From the NCBI GenBank assembly GCA_028641055.1, contig CM054060.1, positions 243,378,833 to 243,442,832 of the forward strand: 64,000 nucleotides of DNA. Direction: 5' to 3'. Source of the stretch: Alopecurus myosuroides (taxonomy: Eukaryota; Streptophyta; Magnoliopsida; Poales; Poaceae). The position numbers and the translations under genes are program-made. How positions within the stretch are numbered: position 1 is the first letter of the stretch; every line of letters begins with the position of its first letter. This document shows, in pieces, positions 33,601-46,691 of the stretch. The notes under the pieces were generated by a model that was not told where the DNA came from, did not search any database, and was given only the letters and a program-made list of their open reading frames with translations.

Positions 33601-36600
33601 AGGTGTGGAATTTTGACATAATCATTTGTGGTTTTGTGACCACATATTTTTGGGTTGTATCCATAGGTCCAGTAGCATTTTGATAAGTTTGTTATGAGTA
33701 CTTGACTCCTAGATTTTTCACTTGTGTGAAAACAATAGCATGAGTAGCATTGCCTTGCTTATTTTAGCACCCTGTTATTTTCTGCTAGTATTGTTATTGC
33801 ACTAGGTGCTAGTTTAGGTTTTTGCTAATTTTTGTCAAGTATGACCAGAGGCTTTGTGACCTCTTAATGCTTTGATATGCTAGTGGAGCACCCACTGGTT
33901 TCATTGCATTTTTGGTGGAAACATTATTTCCCCCACACTAGATGTGTTTCTTTTATATATGTTTTGAGTAGATCTTTAAATGCTTTTTAGGCTTATTGCT
34001 AGATTAATTCTCATGAAACTAGTACCATTTAGGTACTGTTATTTTGGTTATAGAACCTCTAGATACTTGGTGCTTGTGTTTGAAATAGATTTAAATAGAA
34101 ATGCTTAAAGTCTAAATTTCATACTAGGATATTCATGTATGCTTTTTGTCTTGTTTTCCCCTAGGGAAAAATATGAATCTTTGGTATGGAAACCAGAGGA
34201 TGGAATGTCCTTGTGGCATTATTATCCTAGGGTTTTCACCTCTGATAGGTTTCCTCTTAAGTAGCATAAAAGCATGAGTAACACTTGGATGACTAGGAAT
34301 TAATCTCCTCACATGTGTAGCATTTTAAGCATAGTTTTTCCTTGTTTCCTAGATATGCTTTTTATGTTATTTTGTGAAATCCAGTAGCATTTATGGTACT
34401 GGTTAGAGGAGTATTTTTCCTCTGCTAGCTTGCACACTTGTGCATAAAATTAACTAGTGTAGCCTAAACTAGTCTAGTATTTTTCCTAAATTTTCTACTA
34501 GTATGAGTAGGAGTTTTTGGATGCTTGTTTGTTTGTTTTGAGCACTTTTATAAAAGTGACCAGAGGCTTATTAACCTCTTGGTGAGCATATTTGCTAGTG
34601 GAACACCCACTGGTATGTTTGCCTCATGGTGGAAAAATAGGTTTGACTTGTTGTCATGAACCTTTTTCACCACTTGAATATTTTAGCAAATTATGTGTGC
34701 TAGCCATAGAGATTGTTGTGGGAATTTTTAGACATCAAAATGTGTTTTATGTGACACCCTACTGTCTAGTAACATGTGCTTTACCCCACTGGTCCATGGT
34801 GTTCTTAACTAAAAATCATTGAAGTGGCCACACATAAACACTAGGAAAAAAGCAGACTTTTCAACTATAGTTTTTATGCCAATTTTTCTTAAGGGGAAAA
34901 TTGAGAACTTGGGTGGTACTTCTTGATTGCTTGCTGTATGTATTACTTGTAGCCTTGTTTGTCTTGTTTGGTTCTGAATGTGTGTCCTTTATTCTTTTTA
35001 CGACGTTAGAAAACGAAGAGGAAGGAAGTGTCGGGAAGCTGTGGTTCAAGTTCCAGTCACTCCAACAACCAGGGACACAAAGAGATACCAGGCAAGCATC
35101 CTGATTGCTTGCTGATACAATACTTACCATTATATATCATGCATGTTTCACCTCTGAAGCTTTACAAAAACTTGATTATCAAAACTATTTTTGATGTGGA
35201 AATTACTACTATACTATATTATAGGTTACCATCATGCCAATAGTTAAACTTGGTAATACCAAGCCCATAAGCCACCACATGGTATTTATTACCATCAAAT
35301 ATACTAGTCCCTAAGTGGACACCCTAAAATTGTGATTCTACAAAACAAAGGCTTTACGGAAAAACCCGGAGAAAAGGCGGATCCTTGTTCTCCGGAGGAA
35401 TGTGGAAGTGGTCATTTTTGAGAAAGTGGTGTTTTCAAAAATGACACATAACCTAGTCTTCGCCGGACAACCTTTACCGTACTGCCACCCTACCCCAACA
35501 TGGGCAAGGGGCTTAACTTGAAGTTTGTTCTTATTAGTGTGTGCTATCTCACTTGCTATAAGGGGCGTCGTACCCTCGAACCGAATGTCGTCAAAACTCC
35601 CAATGTTGAGGCATATAAAGTGTGGGATTAATTTTCCCTCCGGATGCATTCATTGAGGCTCCTGGCTAGGCAGGGTGGGACTTGATGCCGGGGAGAACAA
35701 CCTCAATCGAGAGATAGGCTTATACTAGCTTGAACATAGTGGATGGTTATGATCAGATACCTGATGTTTACATACTGTTGTTACAGTCCGTGGTTGTTTC
35801 ACGGGAGGTGTACTGGATCTGGTGGATGTGTACACCTCTGCAGAGTACAACTTTTTCGAAGAAGCCGCGTCCTCGGATATGGACAGTTGAATGGCCATGT
35901 AGCTAGCATTGTGTCAATGTTTTCAAAAAGAGTTTTTGAAAGGGAATGTTGGAAAGGAAGTGTTGAACTTGTGAAGTTCGGAAAGGAATGGAAACTTATA
36001 CCGTGGAGGTATCGTCGATGATGAAAAGCCAGATGATGTGATACAAAACAAAATGTTTTGCAAAGAAAACCTTTTCTACTCTAAGCAAGAATTTTGGAAA
36101 CTGATTCCAAGAAGTTTTGCAAAGAGAAAAATATTCTTTAACAAAGGTTTACAAAACCTCTTGTACATGCGATATCTACAAGAGAAATAAAACTATATTA
36201 TTTTCTTCTGAAGTATCTTCTTCAACGAAGATACAGATTAACCTGACTGCAACTGTGGTGTCATCATATATGAACACCATTGATAGTGAACCCTATTTAT
36301 AGCCTACCTATTCCACCATATAAGCATATTTGCATGTTTGGTAAGTGACATGATGGATGTCTTGCTGAGTACATTCAAATGTACTCATTATGGTTTCGCC
36401 CCTGGTATCTACTTATCAGATTTTGAGAAGGAACCTCCGAAGGATATCTATGAAGAGAAGTACGGAGTTGACGGCTTTGCGAACTAGGATCGTCTCCGGG
36501 TCAGCAGCCTGTAGGTTAAGGCGTGACTTGGGCTCATCTACGTTGTGTTTTTATTTGTCTTCCGCTGTGTTTGTTAAGTTCCCTGCCCTCATGGCAGTTG

Positions 36601-36764
36601 AGTTAACTTGATCATGTGATCATTTGTGTAATACCTTTATGTATTCGTGTAATGGATGATGTATTTCTGTGTGCCAACTTTGTATGTTGTTCACGACTGA
36701 TCTTTCTGGGATCGTGAATGTATGCATACGGAGGGTTTCAGACTGCCGGTCTGGGGTCCTTACA
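30672..36764 (+). repeat. LARD-2 5' LTR
   Basis: 6093 bp. A G/C-rich island at about 31860-32705 holds overlapping frames on both strands (31841-32705), repeated exactly in the other LTR and without recognisable domains. Upstream of it is a TATA-like AGATAAAAACC (about 31944) followed by a C/T-rich leader with AACCCTAGCCCG and a GT-type donor (ACGGTGAGCAG near 32269), like a plant promoter and first exon. The rest is A/T-rich with diverged internal repeats. Confidence 0.93.
31944..31954 (+). promoter_or_regulatory. Putative TATA element of LARD-2 LTR
   Basis: AGATAAAAACC followed by CT-repeat leader sequence (about 31975-31993) and AACCCTAGCC. The same element is in the 3' LTR at about 41870. 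Assigned on layout only. Confidence 0.4.
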
Positions 36765-36768
36765 GAGT

Positions 36769-36781
36769 TGGTATCAGAGCC
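36769..36781 (+). other. LARD-2 primer-binding site
   Basis: TGGTATCAGAGCC begins four bases after the LTR end, matching the initiator-methionine tRNA primer used by LARD-1 as well. Confidence 0.9.
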
Positions 36782-38440
36782 ATCCTGACCTTAGGAGACC
36801 TTAGTTAGCATGGACGTCAGATAGGAAAGAAAAGTATTTTTGGAGTAAAAACCTTTTTACTATCTAAATTATTTTTATCTAAGGGAATTTTAGTATATTT
36901 TCCCTCCTTAATATCTTTTCAAAAAATTCTAAATGCATACCAAGGGCGTCCTTGAACAGTGATTCGAAGGGCGGGCCTTACAGAGTTAGTATCTCTCTCG
37001 GTTAGGAGTTTATTTCTTACTTGTTTACAACTGCTCCGCTCTGTTTTTGAAACATCTCCCGTCTTTGAAGTTTTCTGTTCAGAAAATAGTTGGGGTTTCA
37101 AAAACAGATTGTTGCATAAAGTTTCATCAAAACTTTACTTCTATTATCTTGTTTCCATACAAAAACTTTTGTACCTGCCGATGTCCCGAGAGACCAAAAT
37201 AATTGCCTAGCTCTACAGTGATGATGGTCAGCAGTAGATATAGTTCTTCAGCCACTTCTAGGATTTTGAATCATCCCCCTACGTAGCTCCAATGGAGCCT
37301 TGTTTGTGTGTTTTGGCTTGCTTATGTGTGTCCGTAGGACTGTGTGCTATTGCGTGGTATAGATTTTGGTTCATCTAGGCTTCTATATGTTTGTGGGGTG
37401 CTCAATATTTGCATGTTTGTGCTTGCCCCGCTCTTGTTTTTGAATCGCCTCGTGTTAAATTTTTGCAAGCAAAAATGTTTGTATAGTATTCAAAAACAAG
37501 AATTTGTTGCTTAGACTTATACTGGTTTTCGCTTCATGATGCGACCCGTCGTGAACCACCACCATCAATGAAAGCACCGTTGTGCCTAATAATAGAGGAC
37601 CATCAAGCCACACGAGCTGCTAGCATTGATAACAATGCTGCACTCCAACATAAATAAAGCTCCAACAACGACAACCCTTAAAGAAGAAAAGGCGTGAAGA
37701 AAACAAATTAATACTGACCTAAACCTCTATGTTTTGTCTGTTTGGAAAAGAAGTCTTCACATGCCATGATGCGCAACCCCCTCAGAAGAGCCAATCCGAA
37801 GAGCACAATTCAATATTCGACGTATGACGCTAGTCGTATCTTGTCGGACAAACATTATTAAATAAAAAGCTAACAAGATTAACATGCTTTGGTCTAAATC
37901 TGAGGTTGACACCTAACCAAAGCATGTGGACTACTGACAACTCTTTCTAAACCAAAGAATTAAGTGACTTACGACACTTTTTAATCTAGTTGATAAAAAA
38001 AAGGAGAAGTCACGAGAAAATAAGAATGATGACCTATTCGTTTACTAGTCAATAGGATATCATGTGTATCTACTTTGGAAACTAAAACTTGGTAGAGATT
38101 GTAGGTACTATGATATTTGGGGTTTAGAAATTAAGTGAACGATGAAATAGTTATGATAGATCTAGGAAACAACAGTTTTCCTGTTTTTGTTTCTTTGTGT
38201 GCTCTTGATTGAAATAAATGGTGTTTTATTCAATATTGCTTCCTAACTTATATAGAGTTGTTAGGACTTGTTAATTATGTTGTTTTGTTACAATAAATCT
38301 ACCCTAGAAAGTGTGTGCATGATTGGAAACTCAAATAAAAATGAAATAGCATTGGTTACCTTCTAGTTTTATTATTTGGATTGTTGTGTGGGCAAATCCT
38401 TGTAGCTTTGTTGTACCTAGATTTTTGTTGAGGTTATGTT

Positions 38441-38830
38441 AGATCAAGTACCACTTTGGTACTGTTATTTCTATGTTAGTATCTCTATTAGCTTACACCA
38501 TATTTTATAGCAAAGCATGTGTAACATTTGTTGTTTGTTTTCTGGTACTTATTTCACTAGTTGTGTGAGCAAATCTTTGTGTGCTTGTTACCTAAGTTTT
38601 TGCTATGATTGTGGTGAGTCCAGTACCATTTTGGTACTGTGATTTATATGCTATTATCTTCATTAACTTGCATGTGGTCTTATAGCAAAGCATGAGTACC
38701 ATTTGTTATTTTTCTAGTGTTTATTCTTTGGAATTATTGTGAGAGCTAGATCTTTGTGTGAATGCTTTAGTAGATTTTGTGCTATGTGTTCTTGGAGTCA
38801 AGTAACATTTAGGTACTGATATTTGATGCT
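38441..38830 (+). repeat. Diverged tandem repeats in LARD-2 interior, period about 175-179 bp
   Basis: AGTACCACTTTGGTACTG (about 38449), AGTACCATTTTGGTACTG (about 38622) and a third weaker copy (about 38801), each followed by similar T-rich sequence and AGCAAAGCATG-like strings. Confidence 0.65.
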
Positions 38831-40583
38831 TGTACCTATGTTAGCTTGCATGTCTCTTAATAGTAAAGCATATGTAAGCATTACTATCAGTATGCACTAG
38901 TATTGTTTCACTAGATTAAATAGCATTATATTTTTATCTTGTATGCTAAGTTTTTCATGAGTAACCAGAGGCTTAGTACCTATTTTGCCTTGGTATTAGT
39001 AGGCCATAGCCCACTGGTCCCATTGTATTTTGGCTTGAGGATGAAAATCCCCAACCATACACCTGTGTGAAAATAGCATGTTTCACTATGTGATTGATTT
39101 CTATTTTTCACCATGGAAAAATATAATTGTTTTCTTTTCACTTATGCAAGTGAGAAGTTTATTTCTTATTAGTACACACTAATATGTTTAGGTGTGATCT
39201 TTTTGTTAGCATAATATTCCTTAGGGGTATCATGTTAAGAAATGTTTCACTATCTTGTGCAAAAATTAAATTGTTCACAAAATAAAAGAAATTCCTCTTG
39301 ATTGGTGGATTGGTTGTGAATAATTTTAAATTGAGTGTATGGATTTTTGAGAAGGTTTAGATAACTTTTCATTACTTGCATAGCTACTGGTTGTGTGAGT
39401 TATACCTTGCTTGTTTGCTAGCAATTGGTTAAAGAAAAACATAAATTGCTAGAATTAATTTATGCATGTTTAATAGTTGTTTCATGGGATTGTTTTGATG
39501 TTTGTGCTTACTAGCATGAGTAAGTTTTGTGTACTGTTATTAGGTACATTTATATTCATGACTTGCTTGTTTAAGTTTAAACATCATGATAGCATTGTTT
39601 GCTTCTCTAGGGTGAAGCTAGTTTCACCACTAGAAAATGGTGATTTTTGCTCTAGTATTACTCTCTTTTTATTTTATGAGTATATGTGTTGATATATCAT
39701 GTTTAGGAAGTTATTACCTCTGTTATCATGCCATGAATTATTTAGTTACATGTTCTATGGTTATAGGATATGATTATCTCTTATAGCATGCTGGTGTAGA
39801 TTTTTCAAACTAGTGTATTATTTGTGCAATCCTGTTTTATTTTATGCCTGTGAAATAGGAGTTTTATCTTGTGTGAATATGGCATTTTAGAGTATCTTTA
39901 TGATTGGATTAATTGGTTTTTAGCTACTGGTTGTTTGCTAATTGTTCATGATTTGATGGATTCCAAATTCTCTAATAAACAATAACCTAGTGATTAAATA
40001 GTCTATTCATCTGTGGTGTTGTTTGATTGCTTATTGGATTCTGTTAAATATTTTACCTTAGCATGAGTTTATACTTGTGTTATGATTGTGCTTAAGAGTA
40101 TCTTATGAAACTAAAACATCCAACTAAAATCATGAACCCATTAAGTTAGTTGCTTGTGGTGAGTAATATCCACTGCCATGGGTATTATTCTGTCTGTTTA
40201 TTTTACCTTAGCAACCTAACCTTTGCACCCACAAGCTATATTTTTAGCTTCTTATATACCTTGTTATGAGAGTGGTACACCACTCCATATGTGTTATGTA
40301 AGATGTGGGATATAGCTAGGAACTCATGTAAAAATTGACGGTATTTTTTTTCAGGTAGTTCTGCACTAACCTTAATTTTTGTTCAAACTAGGAAACAAAA
40401 GTTTTGGACCTAAAACAAGTACTGGTGTACTTCTTTTTATAAGTTAATTCACTAATTTAGGGATGTACCCCACCTCCCAAGAAAAGTCAAAGGGGGGAAG
40501 CACCTGCACTCCAACACTAACATTGTGTTTGATTGGCCCTCCCTTAGTCCTCGCTTGTGAATCTCGGGGACGAGATTCTTTTT

Positions 40584-40595
40584 AAGGGGGGAAGA
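40584..40595 (+). other. LARD-2 polypurine tract
   Basis: AAGGGGGGAAGA, two bases before the 3' LTR. Confidence 0.85.
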
Positions 40596-40597
40596 CC

Positions 40598-43500
40598 TGT
40601 CACATCCCAATTTTGGAATACCTGTTAACACAGTTGTTTTGCTAATTGCTTTACTAATAAACCTTGGTTGTGTTTGTTTGTGTTTGTTTAAGTGCAACTA
40701 AACAAACTTAAAAAGGATAGCCAAGAAGTAAACTAAAAATATTCAACATATTGTTCCAATGATAAAAATATTCAACATATTGTTCCAATGACTTTGGCAG
40801 TATTTTCTAAAGCAAATATTGATCAAAGAGTTTTCCAAAAACATCTTATGAACCTACTACTTGTTGAATATTATTCCAAGACCTAAATTAAGAAAGAGGA
40901 AAACACTTAATAAATTTCCATAGATGATTATCAGAAAAAGAGGCATTCTTAGATGCTTCACCAAAATATTATCAAATGTTTTTCCAACCTTGCAAGCTTA
41001 GAAACAAAGGTATTAGAGAGCATTGACTTGCTATCTCTAGTCATATAAATATTTTGGCAAAACATTGCTAAAGAAAAGCCTAGTGTTTTATTAAATAGAA
41101 ATTCCAATATTTCCAGAAACAGAAAACTAAAACAAGTTACTTTTGGAAACTTTATTAAAATGATTTGAAATTCATACCATTGCTTCCTTATGTCAAATAA
41201 GGAACACACACAAGAGGAGACCAAGAATTGAATCCATTAAAGCCCTGAAAACATGAATTTTCTCCACAGCAACATTTGGGATTTTGAACAAGTTTGTTCT
41301 ACAAACTTTTTCCAAATGCCATGAAATAAATACCACTTGCTCTATATCATAAATAAGGATGAAAACCAAAAGGAAACAAGTTTTTGAATTGTTTAAGTTT
41401 CCAAAAACCCCTGTTTTCTTCACAGCACCTTTTTGAAATTTGAACAAGTTTGTTCTATGAAGTAACTCTAAATGACTTGAAATTTCTACCACATAAGTAA
41501 CACATCAAATAAGGAATGTGTGCCAAAAATAATAATTTTTGGAAGCTCCTAAGTAGTCAAATAAATTCAATGTCCATTTATGTAAAAATTCAAATTTGAA
41601 CAACTTTGAATTACCAAGTTTCTCCTATTGATCCAATTTTCATATATGTTGTGCACATTAACTAATTAGAATTTTGGGCAAAAGGATTTAAATTTATAAC
41701 TTTGTTTGCCTAGGGAAAACATCCATTTTCTGAGAGTACAGGGACCTACTTGTAATTTTCCAGGGACTAAAATGTAATCCTAGTCACACCTTCTTCTTCC
41801 TCCTGTAGATGACGCAGCAGAGGGCATGGAGGCCCATGCTTCTTTGCTTCGACTAGAAGATTGCAAAGTAGATAAAAACCCCTCCCATGTGCTCTACCTG
41901 CCCCTCTCTCTCTCCCCCCTCGAGCACACCCTCTCTGCTCAAAAATATCCCAACCAAACCCTAGCCCGAAATGAGGTCGTCGTCGATTAGGCCGATAGAG
42001 ACCTCGCCGCCGGCAGCCGTGTGCGCCATCCTCTCCGCCTGGTCGTGGTTGCTCTCGGTGCCAGATGAATCGAGGTGAAACGACCCATAGACGCCGCGCC
42101 GTCCGGTTCCCTTCTCCGAGCCCGACGACTCCGGCGAGGGATTCCGGCCGCCTCGAGCTCCCTCCTCCGTCACCGAGCATCCCAGCACGTTCACGGTGAG
42201 CAGGGGATCCTCCCCGTCGTTTTTCCCCCTCCCTAACCCCCTAGAACGCCGCCGCGCCTTGCTCGTTTCCGGCCACCGTACGCCGTCCGTCGCCGCCGCG
42301 CTCCGGTCGCTTCCCTGGAAACGACGCCATGCGCACTTGGTTCCTCTCGTCGTATGCAACGCGCGGGTGCCTTTTGATCGCAATTTCGTGCACGGTAGCG
42401 CCGGAATTTAGTTCGCCGGAGACGTTCTCGCCGGCGATGACGCAGTGCTGACATCGTGATGACACAACTGCCTTGACCCCGCGCTATTTGAGTCAAACTG
42501 CGGGTGGGGCCGCAGATCTGCCGCGTGGCTGCCCGCGTGGCAGCTGGCCCGCGAGTCAGCGACTCGGGCTTGCTCCCGCCGCGGTAGCAGTAGGTCCACG
42601 CCGGCCCAAACAGCAGATCTGGCCCAGTCATGTTTCTTTTTCCAGTTTATTTTTGACAGAATGTTGCATGGTTACTTTTGGACTCAAAAGGAAACCTAAA
42701 AGATGTTTTTGACCAAACAAAAATTCACAGAGGTACACAAACTAATTCTAAACCATCTCCAAGTTGTAGATCTACATTTGGATGGATGTATTTGAAATGA
42801 AAAATGTTTTGGTAACAGCTACCAGAAACACTAAAATGAGCACCATTTTAATTTCACAACCCCAAATGAAGTGAGGCCAATTGCATTGGAAAGCCCTTGA
42901 AATTTCCTAACAGTAGCATTTAACCTCGTTTCCAAATTCATTGTATTTTTGAAATGGCATGCAATTTGGTAAAACACCAGAGAGCACTTTGGTGATTTTT
43001 ATAAAATAATTAAAAATGATTTTTGATGCAAACTCAACTGGATGGTCTTGTATATGTTTAGGGCTATCCAAACCTAGAAGGGTTTAATTTTTAGAGCATC
43101 CTAGAAATTTTGGTGGACAGATCTTTGATTTGCTTGTTTCTGCCATTTTGGGCATTTTAGCTATTTAAATTTTGTGATTATATTTTTGTGTTGCATTATT
43201 GTTTTCTAGCATGTAAAAGTTGTGTGAACTTGTTTTATAAGGTTTACTTAGCTATTTTAGCATGTTAGAATATGTGGACTTGAGTGGAGAAGGAATATGA
43301 TATTTGTTAGTAGCATATGTTTATCTCTAGTTAATATTTTGCATAGTATTTTTGAGTGATAAATGATGTGCAAACACTTGGATTGTTGTGTTGCGAATCT
43401 TAGATACAGCACCCTTTTGATACTTATATTTTGTTGTTATCACCTCTGCAAGATTGCATTTGAGTTGGTAGAAAAGCATGAGTAGCTTAATCATTACTAT

Positions 43501-46500
43501 GAGAATGGTTATGGAAAAATTCCCTCAGGTGTGGAATTTTGACATAATCATTTGTGGTTTTGTGACCACATATTTTTGGGTTGTATCCATAGGTCCAGTA
43601 GCATTTTGATAAGTTTGTTATGAGTACTTGACTCCTAGATTTTTCACTTGTGTGAAAACAATAGCATGAGTAGCATTGCCTTGCTTATTTTAGCACCCTG
43701 TTATTTTCTGCTAGTATTGTTATTGCACTAGGTGCTAGTTTAGGTTTTTGCTAATTTTTGTCAAGTATGACCAGAGGCTTTGTGACCTCTTAATGCTTTG
43801 ATATGCTAGTGGAGCACCCACTGGTTTCATTGCATTTTTGGTGGAAACATTATTTCCCCCACACTAGATGTGTTTCTTTTATATATGTTTTGAGTAGATC
43901 TTTAAATGCTTTTTAGGCTTATTGCTAGATTAATTCTCATGAAACTAGTACCATTTAGGTACTGTTATTTTGGTTATAGAACCTCTAGATACTTGGTGCT
44001 TGTGTTTGAAATAGATTTAAATAGAAATGCTTAAAGTCTAAATTTCATACTAGGATATTCATGTATGCTTTTTGTCTTGTTTTCCCCTAGGGAAAAATAT
44101 GAATCTTTGGTATGGAAACCAGAGGATGGAATGTCCTTGTGGCATTATTATCCTAGGGTTTTCACCTCTGATAGGTTTCCTCTTAAGTAGCATAAAAGCA
44201 TGAGTAACACTTGGATGACTAGGAATTAATCTCCTCACATGTGTAGCATTTTAAGCATAGTTTTTCCTTGTTTCCTAGATATGCTTTTTATGTTATTTTG
44301 TGAAATCCAGTAGCATTTATGGTACTGGTTAGAGGAGTATTTTTCCTCTGCTAGCTTGCACACTTGTGCATAAAATTAACTAGTGTAGCCTAAACTAGTC
44401 TAGTATTTTTCCTAAATTTTCTACTAGTATGAGTAGGAGTTTTTGGATGCTTGTTTGTTTGTTTTGAGCACTTTTATAAAAGTGACCAGAGGCTTATTAA
44501 CCTCTTGGTGAGAATATTTGCTAGTGGAACACCCACTGGTATGTTTGCCTCATGGTGGAAAAATAGGTTTGACTTGTTGTCATGAACCTTTTTCACCACT
44601 TGAATATTTTAGCAAATTATGTGTGCTAGCCATAGAGATTGTTGTGGGAATTTTTAGACATCAAAATGTGTTTTATGTGACACCCTACTGTCTAGTAACA
44701 TGTGCTTTACCCCACTGGTCCATGGTGTTCTTAACTAAAAATCATTGAAGTGGCCACACATAAACACTAGGAAAAAAGCAGACTTTTCAACTATAGTTTT
44801 TATGCCAATTTTTCTTAAGGGAAAAATTGAGAACTTGGGTGGTACTTCTTGATTGCTTGCTGTATGTATTACTTGTAGCCTTGTTTGTCTTGTTTGGTTC
44901 TGAATGTGTGTCCTTTATTCTTTTTACGACGTTAGAAAACGAAGAGGAAGGAAGTGTCGGGAAGCTGTGGTTCAAGTTCCAGTCACTCCAACAACCAGGG
45001 ACACAAAGAGATACCAGGCAAGCATCCTGATTGCTTGCTGATACAATACTTACCATTATATATCATGCATGTTTCACCTCTGAAGCTTTACAAAAACTTG
45101 ATTATCAAAACTATTTTTGATGTGGAAATTACTACTATACTATATTATAGGTTACCATCATGCCAATAGTTAAACTTGGTAATACCAAGCCCATAAGCCA
45201 CCACATGGTATTTATTACCATCAAATATACTACTCCCTAAGTGGACACCCTAAAATTGTGATTCTACAAAACAAAGGCTTTACGGAAAAACCCGGAGAAA
45301 AGGCGGATCCTTGTTCTCCGGAGGAATGTGGAAGTGGTCATTTTTGAGAAAGTGGTGTTTTCAAAAATGACACATAACCTAGTCTTCGCCGGACAACCTT
45401 TACCGTACTGCCACCCTACCCCAACATGGGCAAGGGGCTTAACTTGAAGTTTGTTCTTATTAGTGTGTGCTATCTCACTTGCTATAAGGGGCGTCGTACC
45501 CTCGAACCGAATGTCGTCAAAACTCCCAATGTTGAGGCATATAAAGTGTGGGATTAATTTTCCCTCCGGATGCATTCATTGAGGCTCCTGGCTAGGCAGG
45601 GTGGGACTTGATGCCGGGGAGAACAACCTCAATCGAGAGATAGGCTTATACTAGCTTGAACATAGTGGATGGTTATGATCAGATACCTGATGTTTACATA
45701 CTGTTGTTACAGTCCGTGGTTGTTTCACGGGAGGTGTACTGGATCTGGTGGATGTGTACACCTCTGCAGAGTACAACTTTTTCGAAGAAGCCGCGTCCTC
45801 GGATATGGACAGTTGAATGGCCATGTAGCTAGCATTGTGTCAATGTTTTCAAAAAGAGTTTTTGAAAGGGAATGTTGGAAAGGAAGTGTTGAACTTGTGA
45901 AGTTCGGAAAGGAATGGAAACTTATACCGTGGAGGTATCGTCGATGATGAAAAGCCAGATGATGTGATACAAAACAAAATGTTTTGCAAAGAAAACCTTT
46001 TCTACTCTAAGCAAGAATTTTGGAAACTGATTCCAAGAAGTTTTGCAAAGAGAAAAATATTCTTTAACAAAGGTTTACAAAACCTCTTGTACATGCGATA
46101 TCTACAAGAGAAATAAAACTATATTATTTTTCTTCTGAAGTATCTTCTTCAACGAAGATACAGATTAACCTGACTGCAACTGTGGTGTCATCATATATGA
46201 ACACCATTGATAGTGAACCCTATTTATAGCCTACCTATTCCACCATATAAGCATATTTGCATGTTTGGTAAGTGACATGATGGATGTCTTGCTGAGTACA
46301 TTCAAATGTACTCATTATGGTTTCGCCCCTGGTATCTACTTATCAGATTTTGAGAAGGAACCTCCGAAGGATATCTATGAAGAGAAGTACGGAGTTGACG
46401 GCTTTGCGAACTAGGATCGTCTCCGGGTCAGCAGCCTGTAGGTTAAGGCGTGACTTGGGCTCATCTACGTTGTGTTTTTATTTGTCTTCCGCTGTGTTTG

Positions 46501-46691
46501 TTAAGTTCCCTGCCCTCATGGCAGTTGAGTTAACTTGATCATGTGATCATTTGTGTAATACCTTTATGTATTCGTGTAATGGATGATGTATTTCTGTGTG
46601 CCAACTTTGTATGTTGTTCACGACTGATCTTTCTGGGATCGTGAATGTATGCATACGGAGGGTTTCAGACTGCCGGTCTGGGGTCCTTACA
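40598..46691 (+). repeat. LARD-2 3' LTR
   Basis: 6094 bp, nearly identical to 30672-36764. Differences noted at 40995, 41155, 41178, 41468, 43394, 44513, 44822, 45233 and a T indel near 46130 (approximate positions). Confidence 0.94.

Larger units (their letters stand above)
36765..40597 (+). other. LARD-2 internal region, non-coding
   Basis: 3833 bp without any frame over about 85 codons. It begins with the primer site and a leader typical of gypsy elements. It contains diverged copies of sequence modules also found in the LTRs (38441, 38616, 38795 and about 38962). Confidence 0.88.
30672..46691 (+). mobile_element. LARD-2: 16 kb non-coding LTR element
   Basis: Two LTRs of 6093 and 6094 bp (offset 9926) flank a 3833 bp interior. 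Ends are TGTCACATCCC...TCCTTACA; a methionine-tRNA primer site follows the 5' LTR, a purine tract precedes the 3' LTR, and there is a clean TGTTT duplication. By eye the LTRs differ at only 8 substitutions plus one T indel. No domain of gag or pol is recognisable anywhere. It must have been moved by enzymes of another element. The purine-tract context (CTCGGGGACGAGATTC) and primer site resemble LARD-1 and, from memory, Tekay/Del-type gypsy elements. Confidence 0.94.

Noticed and set aside
38441..38830. CRISPR-like array or satellite
   Set aside because: Three diverged copies with unequal spacing in a plant LTR element; not regular enough for either.
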